Of a stretch of DNA of 64,000 nucleotides, positions 16,287 through 25,235 are shown one piece after another (within the stretch, counting starts at the first letter, position 1; each line of letters starts with the position of its first letter). Position numbers and translations under genes: made by a program. This DNA is from Dehalogenimonas lykanthroporepellens BL-DC-9 (GTDB lineage: Bacteria; Chloroflexota; Dehalococcoidia; Dehalococcoidales; Dehalococcoidaceae), in NCBI GenBank assembly GCA_000143165.1, contig CP002084.1, positions 1-64,000 of the forward strand, given 5' to 3'. The notes beneath the pieces were generated by a model, which worked only from the letters and a program-made list of their open reading frames with translations, was not told the DNA's origin and did not search any database.

Positions 16287-17357
16287 ATGGAAAAAACGGT
16301 CAATTTACTGGATTTATCTCCTGAAGGTATTGCCTCCTTCCTGGTCTCTATCGGAGAAAAACCGGTTTTCACAGGGAAGATTATCAGACACCTTTTCGAA
16401 TGCAGGAATACAATTATTGACGAACCCAGCTACTTGCCGGAGTCGTTAAAACACAAACTGCGCCAGATTTCTGGACATGCCGCTCTGGAGGTTTTGGAGG
16501 AGTCGAAATCTGTGGACGGTAAGAATATTAAGACCTTATTTGGCCTTGATGATGGTAACACAATAGAGAGCACCGCGATGGAATTCGGAGGTAGTGCTGG
16601 GAAGATAAGACGAACCGTATGTGTATCCAGTCAGGTCGGTTGTATGATTGGATGCCCTTACTGTGCTACAGGAATGAATGGTTTTCATCGAAATCTCAGT
16701 CCCGGAGAAATGATAGAACAGGTTCTTTATTATCGAGGAGAGACTGGTCGCGTTGGCAGGAATAGTCTAACCAATGTTGTTTTCATGGGAATGGGGGAAC
16801 CTCTTCTCAATTACGATAATGTTGTTACTGCAGTATCGCTACTTAATAGCCACCATGGCATGGGATTCGGTGCCCGTCAGATAACGATATCGACTTCCGG
16901 TATTGTTCCCGGTATTCTAAGGTTGGCTCGTGAGGATCTGTACTGTCAACTGGCAGTTTCAATTCAGTCTGCTACTGACGAATTGCGTAATCTACTTGTT
17001 CCGGTTAACCGGAAATATCCGCTGGCTCATTTAATTGAGGCATGCCGGGAATACTCTGAACTGACCAGACGCAAAGTTTTTATTGAGTATGTTTTATTTG
17101 AGGGAGTCAATGATAGTATTCAGGATGCCGAAGGATTAGCGAAATTGTTGGAACCGCTGGATTGTTCGATAAACTTGATTATTGTTAACAACTCCGGGAT
17201 TGGTACTTTCAGGCCGACTTCATATGACACCGTGGTAGCATTTCAACGCCTGTTGGTTTCGAAAGGGTTTAGAACAATGCTCCGACTTTCAAGGGGTACT
17301 GATATTGAGGCAGGATGTGGGCAGTTGAGGAATCGACGGCTGAGGATTACGAACTAA
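16287..17357 (+). CDS. rlmN: 23S rRNA (adenine-2503-C2)-methyltransferase RlmN
   Basis: Radical SAM methylase of A2503 in 23S rRNA and A37 in some tRNAs. The 356-residue product has the cluster motif CMIGCPYC, the preceding SSQVGC, and MGMGEPLLNYDNV. The methyl-carrying Cys pair typical of RlmN is met by SSQVGC upstream and the late IEAGCGQL near the C-terminus. Start set at the ATG for MEKTVNLL; an in-frame TTG lies 18 bases upstream. It lies directly after tRNA-Val and before the interrupted ridA. Confidence 0.94.
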   Translation: MEKTVNLLDLSPEGIASFLVSIGEKPVFTGKIIRHLFECRNTIIDEPSYLPESLKHKLRQISGHAALEVLEESKSVDGKNIKTLFGLDDGNTIESTAMEFGGSAGKIRRTVCVSSQVGCMIGCPYCATGMNGFHRNLSPGEMIEQVLYYRGETGRVGRNSLTNVVFMGMGEPLLNYDNVVTAVSLLNSHHGMGFGARQITISTSGIVPGILRLAREDLYCQLAVSIQSATDELRNLLVPVNRKYPLAHLIEACREYSELTRRKVFIEYVLFEGVNDSIQDAEGLAKLLEPLDCSINLIIVNNSGIGTFRPTSYDTVVAFQRLLVSKGFRTMLRLSRGTDIEAGCGQLRNRRLRITN

Positions 17358-17558
17358 CGATAATGACACCCGAATTTGAGTTATGAGTATTACCAAAGGG
17401 GGGGGATTTCACTTGAACAATTCAGTTATAAACACAGACGATGCACCGAAAGCCATCGGTCCTTATTCCCAGGCACGTCGAGCGGGGGACTTTGTGTTTC
17501 TATCCGGGCAGTTGCCGATCAACCCTGAAACAGGAACTATGCCCCTGGGCATTGAAAA

Positions 17559-18933
17559 GGTAGTGTCCCGTCAAGTGGTGTAAATTCATCATTGGTGGTT
17601 TCCCGAATAATCAAGCTGGTAAAGCCATGATCAGGGGTTCCTCCTGCGCCCCTTCCAGCGTTTTCTTCATCGAATCCAAAGAAAAGTAGCGTCGTCCGAC
17701 CTCCCACTCGTCCTGCTGTTCCATTAACACCGCCCCAATCAGCCTGATTACCGATTGGCTGTTGGGAAAGATGCCGACCACATTACTGCGGCGCTTGATT
17801 TCCTTGTTCAGTCTCTCCAGGGGATTGGTAGAGTACAGTTGCCGCCAGTGTTCCCGCGGGAAGGCGGTATAGGCCAGGATATCCGGTTCTGCCTCTTCCA
17901 ATTGGTCGGCCACAGGACCGAATCGGAGTCTGAGGTTATCGGCTACCCGGCGGAGTTGGCTGCAAGCGCTATCGCGGTCAGGTTGAGCGAAAATGGTCCG
18001 GATAGCGGCAGATACCATAGCCTGGGCGCCCCGCGGCACTCTGGCCAGCGCATTGCGCATGAAGTGCACCCGGCAGCGTTGCCACGATACCCCGGTGAGT
18101 ACCGTGCTGATGGCTTCCTTCAGCCCCAGATGAGCATCACTGATTACCAGCATCACCCCGCTCAAACCACGGCTGACCAACCCCCGCAGAAACTCTTTCC
18201 AGAATACACCGTCTTCACTGGGGCCGACCTCAAGCCCGATGATCTCGCGTTCTCCGGTTTCACGGACTCCGTAGGCGATAATTACCGCCTGACTGACCAC
18301 CCGCCCTGAATCCCTGACCTTGACGTAGGTCGCATCCAGCCACAGATAGGGATAACGCCATAACAAAGGCCGGTGGCGCCATCGTTCCACTTCATCGTCC
18401 AGAGCCCCGCATATTCGCGATACCTCGCTCTTACTGACCCCGTTAAGCCCCAGTGACTGAACCAGAGATTCCACCTTGCGGGTGCTGATGCCCAATACAT
18501 AGGCTTCCTGGATTACCGCCAGCAAGGCATGTTCCGCCCGGCGCCGGGGCTCGAGCAAGCTGGGGAAATAACTGCCGTCCCGCAACCGGGGAATCGCCAA
18601 GGGTATCGTGCCGGCCCGGGTGTCCCAGATACGCCCCCGGTAGCCGTTACGGTAGGTTAAACGACCGTTACTGCGCTCATGTTTCTCAGCTCCGGTCTTC
18701 TGCTTAACCTCAAGCTCCATGACCGCTTCGGCCAGCATCTTCACCCCTTCTCTCAGAAAATCAAGATCACCGTCACTTCCTGACTTGCGTAGCAATTCCA
18801 AAAGTGTCATCCTGTCTTTGGCCATTGTCGTGGTTACCTCCTGAAAGTTTGTGTTGTTACTTTCTTTCAAGAAACCACACAATGGCCTGCTTTTTCAACT
18901 CCAGGAATTTACACCACGTATTGGGATTCTACT
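17559..18933 (-). mobile_element. IS256-family insertion sequence, copy 2 (inside ridA)
   Basis: 1375 bp, near-identical to 2001-3375 but inverted. Ends are GGTAGTGTCCC at 17559 and, on the other strand, AGTAGAATCCC at 18933. The 9-bp duplication CATTGAAAA is at 17550-17558 and 18934-18942. Near identity of the copies and clean duplications mean recent transposition. Confidence 0.95.
17611..18825 (-). CDS. IS256-family (mutator-type) transposase, copy 2
   Basis: Intact 404-residue DDE transposase starting at the ATG 11 bases after AGGAGG (the same start as copy 1), with first Asp in LWLDATYVK, second Asp in ISDAHLGLK and Glu in NPLERLNKEIK. Two residues differ from copy 1. It is transcribed against the interrupted ridA. 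Confidence 0.95.
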   Translation of the reverse strand: MAKDRMTLLELLRKSGSDGDLDFLREGVKMLAEAVMELEVKQKTGAEKHERSNGRLTYRNGYRGRIWDTRAGTIPLAIPRLRDGSYFPSLLEPRRRAEHALLAVIQEAYVLGISTRKVESLVQSLGLNGVSKSEVSRICGALDDEVERWRHRPLLWRYPYLWLDATYVKVRDSGRVVSQAVIIAYGVRETGEREIIGLEVGPSEDGVFWKEFLRGLVSRGLSGVMLVISDAHLGLKEAISTVLTGVSWQRCRVHFMRNALARVPRGAQAMVSAAIRTIFAQPDRDSACSQLRRVADNLRLRFGPVADQLEEAEPDILAYTAFPREHWRQLYSTNPLERLNKEIKRRSNVVGIFPNSQSVIRLIGAVLMEQQDEWEVGRRYFSLDSMKKTLEGAQEEPLIMALPA

Positions 18934-19182
18934 CATTGAAAATCAGACCAGACAATCCTTGCGCAACATCCAAGCGATACTTGCCGCTACCGGTTTGTCG
19001 TTATCTGATGTGATTAAAAACACCGTATTTTTAGTCGATTTGGGTGATTTCAAGGCGATGAATGAGGTCTATCAGGAATATTTTCCGAATTGTCCTCCAT
19101 CCCGCTCATGCGTCCAGGTGAGTGCCGTGCCGAAAGGTGCGTTGGTAGAAATTGAAACGGTGGCCTTCGTTAACAAGAGGCT

Positions 19183-20262
19183 CTAATTGGTGATGACTCC
19201 CGAGCCGACAACGATATCGTCTTCATAGAAGACCGCTATCTGGCCGGGTGCTGGCGCCATTTGCGGCACCTCGAATCTGACGGTTACTGAATCTGTGAGG
19301 TGATTCGGAATAACCATTGCCGCGGCTGGAACAGCGGCAGATCTGACTCGGGCGGTGAGCTGGACAGGGTTTTCCAACTGGGATATCGAAATCCAATTCA
19401 ACTTCTCAACCTGGATTTCATCTCTATAGAGAGCAGACCTGGCACCGACTACGATAGTATTCTCGGGGGCATCGATTTGGACTACATATAGAGGTTCCGG
19501 TGAAGATAAACCAAGCCCGTGTCGCTGACCGATGGTAAAACTAGATATCCCGCTATGTTGACCGATGATATCACCGGATTTATTTTTTATCGGACCTGAA
19601 GTATCCTGAGAGCAAACCAGTTGCCTGTATCCGCCTGAAATAAAGTTTTGACTTTCTTCTTTACGCGAGACCGGCAGATTTATACGCTCTGCAAGCTTTC
19701 TGACTTCATCTTTGGATAAATCGCCCAATGGGAATCGTAATATTCGTAACTGGGCCTGAGACAGGCGAGATAAGAAGTATGATTGGTCTTTATTGTGGTA
19801 GCGTGCTCTCAACAGCCTGTAACGATTGGATTGATGGTGGAAGTCTGTTCGCGCGTAATGACCGGTGAAAACGAATTCAAAATCCAAACCGGATTCTCGG
19901 GCTTTGTCGAGTAATGCTCCAAGTTTGATTTGCTGATTGCAGTAAACGCACGGGTTTGGGGTACGACCGGCTCGATATTCGTTTTTAAAACTTTCCAGAA
20001 TATTTGTCCGATATTCGTTCTTGAGGTCGAAAACCTGGAGTTTGATGCCCAGGTGTTGGGCGACAGCTTCAGCATCTTTAACATCTTCTTCTTCCCCAGG
20101 CCCATAACAGCCATGCTTATGGCTCTTCTCATTTGGTGATTCCGGGCCATCATAGATGGTCATGATGATTCCGGTAACATCGTAACCACTCTCTTGAGCC
20201 AGAGCGGCCGCCACTGCTGAATCAACGCCGCCGGATAGAGCGACCAGTATTTTTTCCCTCAA
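19183..20262 (-). CDS. mnmA: tRNA-specific 2-thiouridylase MnmA-like
   Basis: ATP-dependent thiolation of U34 in tRNA for Lys, Glu and Gln. The 359-residue product has the PP-loop ALSGGVDSAVAAAL at the N-terminus and TPNPCVYCNQQIKLG, where CVYC includes the first catalytic Cys. The place of the second, persulfide-bearing Cys (usually ESQxICF) reads EESQNFISGG, with no Cys there and one about 10 residues later (LVCSQD); this variant needs checking. Later FTIGQRHGLGL and YVVQID are standard. It converges on ridA with a 4-base overlap. Confidence 0.87.
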   Translation of the reverse strand: MREKILVALSGGVDSAVAAALAQESGYDVTGIIMTIYDGPESPNEKSHKHGCYGPGEEEDVKDAEAVAQHLGIKLQVFDLKNEYRTNILESFKNEYRAGRTPNPCVYCNQQIKLGALLDKARESGLDFEFVFTGHYARTDFHHQSNRYRLLRARYHNKDQSYFLSRLSQAQLRILRFPLGDLSKDEVRKLAERINLPVSRKEESQNFISGGYRQLVCSQDTSGPIKNKSGDIIGQHSGISSFTIGQRHGLGLSSPEPLYVVQIDAPENTIVVGARSALYRDEIQVEKLNWISISQLENPVQLTARVRSAAVPAAAMVIPNHLTDSVTVRFEVPQMAPAPGQIAVFYEDDIVVGSGVITN

Positions 20263-20350
20263 GTTAAGCGCTCCGTGAACTTTTTAGTTATTGTTTAAAT
20301 ATTCTACCATCTGCCATGCCAGCCTAGCCAAAGCATTTTGTGAAGAAAGA

Positions 20351-20383
20351 GAACCCGCCCCCTGTTGACCGGGAGGCGGGTTC
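20351..20383 (-). terminator. Terminator of the hydrogenase operon
   Basis: A 9-bp stem GAACCCGCC/GGCGGGTTC with a 15-base loop, followed on the minus strand by TCTTTCTTC. It is 24 bases downstream of the hupL stop. Confidence 0.65.
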
Positions 20384-20406
20384 GGACTTTGCCGATTGAT
20401 ATGATG

Positions 20407-21978
20407 TCAGCAGATCTGGAAGCGGCCTTTTTCAGTGCCTTTCGGACTGACTACATGAACAGCGCATGCCAGGCAGGGGTCAAAAGCCCGCACGATACGG
20501 ACTACTTCAAATGGATTCGCTTCATCTTTCACTTTGGCCCCGATCAAAGCCTGTTCCAAAGCTCCGGGTTGGTCGTTATTGTCTCTGGGGGAACAGTTCC
20601 AAGTTGAAGGAACAACGCATTGGTAACGTTCGATCTTCTGATCTTTGATACTGATCCAGTGACCTAGCGCGCCACGGGGAGCTTCCCAGAGCCCCATGCC
20701 TTGAGCTGAATCGGGGATGTCAGCAGTGACGTTAACCGGCTCACCGGGTTTAAGTTCATCCAGCCATTTATCCATGGCGTCAGCGACCATTTTACACTCC
20801 AATGCCCTTGCCGCATGTCTGCCGAGGGTGCTGAATAAAGCCGAAGCGGGGGCTCCGAAATGAGCCAGAGTGTCATTCACCAGTTTCTGGGCGGTCGGGT
20901 CTCCCGACAGATAGGCCACAAGCACCCTGGGTAATGGGCCGACTTCGTATACATCACCGCCATACCGCGGAGCTTTGAGCCATGTGTAAGCTCCCGTTTT
21001 ATTGGGGTCATCAACAGTATCGGTATCACCGGGATACCCTGAACCACTGGAGAACCAGCCGTATTTCACGTCTTCAGTAATCTTCTGAGGGTCGAATGTT
21101 CCCAGAGATAATCCCGAAGCAATACCCTGAGGGAGGAAACGTTGGCGTTTAGCCAGGTCCTTTTCCTTGCCATCGAGATCGAAGACGCCATAAGAAAGGA
21201 CGTTACCGGTACCGAAACCCTGGTCGAAATGATCCGAATACGCCTCGGCCACAGCAATAACGTCGGGAATATATACTTCGTCGGTGAACTTGCGAAGTTT
21301 TGTTAGTTTGGCACGGAAAGCTACGATATTGTCTTCAGTTGGACCCTGGGTGGCTCCACCGACGACTAACGCCGGGCTGTGGGGCATTCTGCCTGAGAAT
21401 ATGGCGCTCATTTCATGAGCGATACGGCGCATGTTGAGAGCTTCGACATAATCCTGAACGGCTTTGACGTTGATAGCTTTCGATAAACGATAATCACCTT
21501 CGTAACGAGGCCAGAAAGGGCCCAGCATCGAATAATCACCAGCGGCTAAGGCGCGGCTGATGAACTGTTGGACTTTAGTGAGCCCCGCATCGTTGCCGCT
21601 ATAATCGGCAACCGCGGTGACATCAACATAATCCAAGGCGGCAAGATGGTAAAAATGGAGGATGTGGGACTGGATGTAGTTAGCCCCCTGGATAAGGTTA
21701 CGAATGATTCTACCATTATCCGGGATTTTATCATCGACACCGAACGCACTGTCCAGATTAAGGACGGCGGTCATACCATGAGATGTGGGGCAAACCCCAC
21801 AAATACGTTGAGTGTAATGCTGGGCATCGGTCGGGTTATGACCTTTTAGGAAAATCTCGAACCCTCTGAACATCGTCCCCGATGAGTGGGCATCTTTTAC
21901 CACACCATTTTCGACCACCACCTCAATCTTGAGATGGCCTTCGATTCGGGAAATTGGATCAATTACGATTTTTGCCAT
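20407..21978 (-). CDS. hupL: [NiFe] uptake hydrogenase large subunit
   Basis: Carries the NiFe(CN)2CO active site that splits H2. In 523 residues the N-terminal nickel motif is RICGVCPTSHG and the C-terminal one is DPCLACAVH, after which 15 residues (VVSPKGTEKGRFQIC) would be removed by a maturation protease. This is the group 1 membrane-associated layout. It is last of hupX-hupS-hupL with 31 bases from hupS and is followed by a terminator. It has no export signal of its own and would ride with the Tat signal of HupS. No protease gene (hupD-like) follows it here. Confidence 0.96.
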   Translation of the reverse strand: MAKIVIDPISRIEGHLKIEVVVENGVVKDAHSSGTMFRGFEIFLKGHNPTDAQHYTQRICGVCPTSHGMTAVLNLDSAFGVDDKIPDNGRIIRNLIQGANYIQSHILHFYHLAALDYVDVTAVADYSGNDAGLTKVQQFISRALAAGDYSMLGPFWPRYEGDYRLSKAINVKAVQDYVEALNMRRIAHEMSAIFSGRMPHSPALVVGGATQGPTEDNIVAFRAKLTKLRKFTDEVYIPDVIAVAEAYSDHFDQGFGTGNVLSYGVFDLDGKEKDLAKRQRFLPQGIASGLSLGTFDPQKITEDVKYGWFSSGSGYPGDTDTVDDPNKTGAYTWLKAPRYGGDVYEVGPLPRVLVAYLSGDPTAQKLVNDTLAHFGAPASALFSTLGRHAARALECKMVADAMDKWLDELKPGEPVNVTADIPDSAQGMGLWEAPRGALGHWISIKDQKIERYQCVVPSTWNCSPRDNNDQPGALEQALIGAKVKDEANPFEVVRIVRAFDPCLACAVHVVSPKGTEKGRFQIC

Positions 21979-22009
21979 TTCTTATTACTCCCTCTGCTCC
22001 CTCAAGATA

Positions 22010-23059
22010 TCAGTGGCCACTATTGGCTGATTTATTTTTAGTCGCCGCAATCACACCAGCCGTAATAACGGTAGCTCCGGCGAAGCCCATGGCAATTTTA
22101 TCGCCAATCTTATCTTCGGTAACATCCATCGGTTCATGAATTGCACCCAGACCGGCAGGAAAGGCCATTTCAGTACAACCGATACAGGGGGCACCCGCTT
22201 CTATGCACCATCTGGTTTTGTTGTTCCACAGACGGTCATTACAATCAGCATGACAGATGGGGCCTTTACACCCCAATTTGTACAGACAACCAGGTTCACC
22301 GAACTTTTCGGCGAATTCACCGGCGTCGTATTGACCACGGCGAGGACATTGATCATGAATCAGTTTTCCGTAAATAGAAACCGGCCGAAGGTCTTCATCG
22401 ACTTCTACTGATTCAGGCCCATCCATGATCACCTGTGCCAGCGGCACCACCAGCCAATCAGGGTGTGGCGGGCATCCGGTAACATTGATCACCGGGGTAG
22501 TAATGCCCTTTCGCTCGTAAAATTCGGCGACCCCCACAACTTCGCCCGGATTAGGCGGAGAAGCAGAAATGCCACCTGAGCAAGCGCAGGTACCCAGAGC
22601 TATGGTGGCGATGGCTTTTTTGCCCAGTCGTTCGATGGTTTCGGTCATCGGAATCCCGTGGCCATCTTTTTCTCCGACCTCACAGTAAATCCCGCCATCC
22701 TTGAGGGGTATTCCCCCTTCCACCACGAGGGCGAACGGGCCGGTCTCGGTATCGTAAAGGGCCTGCATGGCCAGGTCTCCCTGGGCGGCCATGATAGTAT
22801 TGTGGAAGCGAAGGCTGACATGATTACCGGTGACAACTTCCGACAACAACAGATCTTGAATGGTTACCGGAAAACCGTTAAGGGCTGAAACGGAACACCC
22901 ATTACATCCGGAGCCCTGGAACCAGATAACCGGAACTTCATTCAACGCGGCGGCAAACAGCCGTTCAAATTCCGGATTTTTAAACATTGATATGCCCAGA
23001 GCCGCAGTAGAACCGGCACAAAGCTCAACGAAACTTCGACGGGTCATTTTGGTTGCCAT
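22010..23059 (-). CDS. hupS: [NiFe] uptake hydrogenase small subunit
   Basis: Electron-transfer subunit with three FeS clusters. The 349-residue product begins with a twin-arginine signal (TRRSFVELCAGS), then the proximal cluster GSGCNGCSVS, GTCACSGG and GCPPHPDW, then further Cys/His ligands in CKGPICHADC and GAPCIGCTE for the medial and distal clusters. A hydrophobic segment at 325-340 (MGFAGATVITAGVIAA) would anchor it outside the cytoplasmic membrane. Gap to hupX is 1 base, to hupL 31 bases. Confidence 0.96.
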   Translation of the reverse strand: MATKMTRRSFVELCAGSTAALGISMFKNPEFERLFAAALNEVPVIWFQGSGCNGCSVSALNGFPVTIQDLLLSEVVTGNHVSLRFHNTIMAAQGDLAMQALYDTETGPFALVVEGGIPLKDGGIYCEVGEKDGHGIPMTETIERLGKKAIATIALGTCACSGGISASPPNPGEVVGVAEFYERKGITTPVINVTGCPPHPDWLVVPLAQVIMDGPESVEVDEDLRPVSIYGKLIHDQCPRRGQYDAGEFAEKFGEPGCLYKLGCKGPICHADCNDRLWNNKTRWCIEAGAPCIGCTEMAFPAGLGAIHEPMDVTEDKIGDKIAMGFAGATVITAGVIAATKNKSANSGH

Positions 23060-23060
23060 A

Positions 23061-23858
23061 TTAGCCTTGGTCCTCCTTGCTTATATTCGAACCAGCTACT
23101 GATTTGAATTTGGCTTCACGGCGGGTTCGGAAAAGATAAACACCAGAAAGGAATAAAGCGAGGCCCGCAACTTCAATGGGAATCTTGCTGAGGAACTCTC
23201 GAGTCAAGGGTGGGTAAAGCTCGTTCTCAACTTCGATAAATCCAATTTCTTCCGGGGCCACTGAACTGATGTACATCACGGCGGTACCGCCGGCTTCATG
23301 CTCTCCGTATATATGATTGTAATATTTTTCAGGGTTGGCTTGAATCCGTTCGTGAGCCAAGGCAATCATGTCCGCTCTTTCCCCGAATCTGATGGCTTTG
23401 GTTGGGCAAACCTCGAAGCATACCGGGTCTTCGCCAACGGCCAGTCTGCGGTCATTACAGAAAATACACTTTGAAATCTTAGGCCACGGTTCATCCCATT
23501 CGAACTTAGGGATATCGAAAGGGCAGGCGTTCTGGCAGTAGCGACAGCCGATGCATTTGCCTTCTTCCCACACAACGGCACCGTTGGCTTCCTTATGAAG
23601 AGCGCCTACCGGACAAACCGAAACGCAAGCCGGGCTGAAACAATGCAGACACCGTTTACTGACGCCGACGACCTGAGTGCGGTCGTAATACGGCACTTGA
23701 TGAGTCTGTAAGACCACATAATGATAAGCGTCCAGTTCCGGCGAGTCCTCAGTACCGGCAAGGCGCTTGTCTTTGAGATCATAGAACTCATGGCACTCAA
23801 CTTCGCATAGGCGACACTTGATACACTTGGTGGTATCTATGAGCATACCTACGGGCAT
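23061..23858 (-). CDS. hupX: Membrane-anchored ferredoxin-like iron-sulfur subunit HupX
   Basis: A 265-residue four-cluster iron-sulfur protein of the HybA/FdnH type. Cys groups: CIKCRLCEVEC, CLHCFSPACVSVCP, CIGCRYCQNACP and CIFC...CFEVCP. A single hydrophobic helix near residues 231-250 (VAGLALFLSGVYLFRTRR) anchors it. It lacks its own Tat signal and would be exported by partnership. It is first in the hydrogenase transcript and closely resembles the Fdh iron-sulfur subunit at 28805, sharing the FLSKIP-EVAGLA tail. In Dehalococcoides the corresponding protein joins HupLS to the reductive-dehalogenase complex; that role here is inference. Confidence 0.9.
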   Translation of the reverse strand: MPVGMLIDTTKCIKCRLCEVECHEFYDLKDKRLAGTEDSPELDAYHYVVLQTHQVPYYDRTQVVGVSKRCLHCFSPACVSVCPVGALHKEANGAVVWEEGKCIGCRYCQNACPFDIPKFEWDEPWPKISKCIFCNDRRLAVGEDPVCFEVCPTKAIRFGERADMIALAHERIQANPEKYYNHIYGEHEAGGTAVMYISSVAPEEIGFIEVENELYPPLTREFLSKIPIEVAGLALFLSGVYLFRTRREAKFKSVAGSNISKEDQG

Positions 23859-24218
23859 AATTGAACTCCTTTCCTGAGCATGACTATTAATTTATTCCGG
23901 GTTCTTGCTTAAATTTTCAGTGTCTGTCGATTGAATCGAATTGTCAGGATTTTGTTCCCATCATCAGGTAAATTGTCAGGTAGCGAAAAATAAGAAAAGA
24001 GAAACAACCTGGTAAAGTAAAATGAGGAGAATAAATTCACTCCAGTTTCAGAAATTCTGGTGAATAGGTATTCTCCTTTCCTCACGAGAGAGAGCCGCAA
24101 CAGCCCGAATTGATCGGAATGAAGCCGAATCGATACGATCGGGTAGAAGCCCTCTCTTATAGTATATCTTTTTGGATTTTAACACCGCTTATGACGAGTG
24201 TCAAAGGATTGTAAGAGT
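23859..24218. other. Promoter-side intergenic region of the hup operon
   Basis: 360 bases of AT-rich sequence without a supportable gene. It lies upstream of hupX on the minus strand and must hold its promoter; I could not assign specific boxes. Confidence 0.5.
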
Positions 24219-25040
24219 CCAATACATATGGGACTTTTTGGGGTCAGTGATGAATTTATCCAGATAATAGCGTAGCGGGGGTATTTTGCCCATACTCCGA
24301 TGGACTCTTTCGGTGTTGTACCAAATCAGGTAGACAGGTCGATAGCGGTAATCAGATAGCGCTTGAGACCATCGACAAAGATATCTACGGTATCTATCTC
24401 TACCAATTCTCCCGACAAACGCGGCAGGAAGCCCTTTCTCCGGGTTTTCTTAATGGCTTTGCGTGATGCTTTCTCATGTAGCCGGACGGTTCTGCCATTG
24501 ATAGTGAGGTTTCCCCCTCTGGGTAACCGTGCCTGTTTCTTGAGATCCCCAATGATTCTGCCGACGGTTGATTCTGAAGGCGGTTTAATGCCTTTAGCCT
24601 CACAGGCGACTTGGAGCACCGGGGTTATGGTCACCTTGTCTACCCCGGGGTGTCTGGTGCGGTAATCCACAGGATGAACCCCGCAATAAAGGGGTCAGGT
24701 CTGCGCTTTCGCCGGCTCCTGGGTGCCTCATCCCCTGGAGCCAGGCTGGAGAGCCGACCGCCTGAGTTATTGAGTTTCTGCTTCCAGCGGTAAACAGTGG
24801 ACCGGCTCTTGCCGAAGGCTTCCCTGGTAGCTTCAGCACCATACTCATCGAAGAACTCGATGATTTTTATCCTTTGCTCAATTTCCCTGGACCTGGGGGT
24901 GAGAGAGAATATCGTTGATCTTCTGCATCCAACGACTATAGCCTCTGCGGTAATAGCTTGCTACATATATCTGCTTCACTATACAGACTCCCTGCTATCA
25001 CCTCCCCCGAAGTCCCACATGTTTCTGAACCTTTGCAAGT
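24219..25040 (-). mobile_element. Decayed IS481/IS3-like transposon (frameshift and internal deletion)
   Basis: Read on the minus strand it parallels the element at 44982-45845. It has the same opening (TTGCAAAGGTTCAGAAAC), the segment IEFFDEYGAEATREAFGKSRSTVYR, a frameshift near GFIL/WITAPD, the intact stretch from DYRTRHPG to LKRYLITAIDL, then an internal deletion that removes most of the rve catalytic core. A tail in another frame (YLIWYNTERVHRSMGK) ends near 24240. Outer ends share the inverted sequence ACATATGGGACT (24224-24235) and its near match at 25011-25022. Not functional. The 24326-24670 piece is the only open part. Confidence 0.8.
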
Positions 25041-25166
25041 ATTCCGAAGGTGAACTTCGCAAAACGGCAGTCATCCGGCCATAGACAAGTTAATAACAAT
25101 AACATAAGATCTTTATGTATCGTTGATTTGGCAGTGAACGAGTATTGTTGGCCGTTACAAAAAGAA

Positions 25167-25200
25167 CCGATACCCGCAGAATGATTTCTGCGGGTATCGG
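25167..25200 (-). terminator. Terminator of the biotin carboxylase gene
   Basis: A perfect 15-bp stem (CCGATACCCGCAGAA and complement) with loop TGAT, followed on the minus strand by TTCTTTTTG. It is about 35 bases after the stop codon. Confidence 0.8.
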
Positions 25201-25235
25201 CCAGCCGGATCACATTAATTTACGGTCTGAAATGA

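Larger units (their letters stand above)
17413..19186 (+). pseudogene. ridA: RidA/YjgF-family enamine deaminase gene split by IS256 copy 2
   Basis: The two halves, 17413-17558 and 18943-19186, sum to 390 bases once one copy of the 9-bp duplication CATTGAAAA is removed, giving a 129-residue RidA, the usual length, with an unbroken frame across the join (GIENQTRQ). Motifs: [60 protein letters not shown] with the substrate-binding Arg. RidA detoxifies enamine/imine intermediates from PLP enzymes. Start is the TTG with a G-rich ribosome site. The gene is presently null unless the element excises exactly. Its end overlaps the mnmA end by 4 bases. Confidence 0.93.

Noticed and set aside
24326-24670. 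Intact short transposase gene
   Set aside because: It is only the central part of a decayed element: the start is lost by a frameshift and the catalytic core by deletion.
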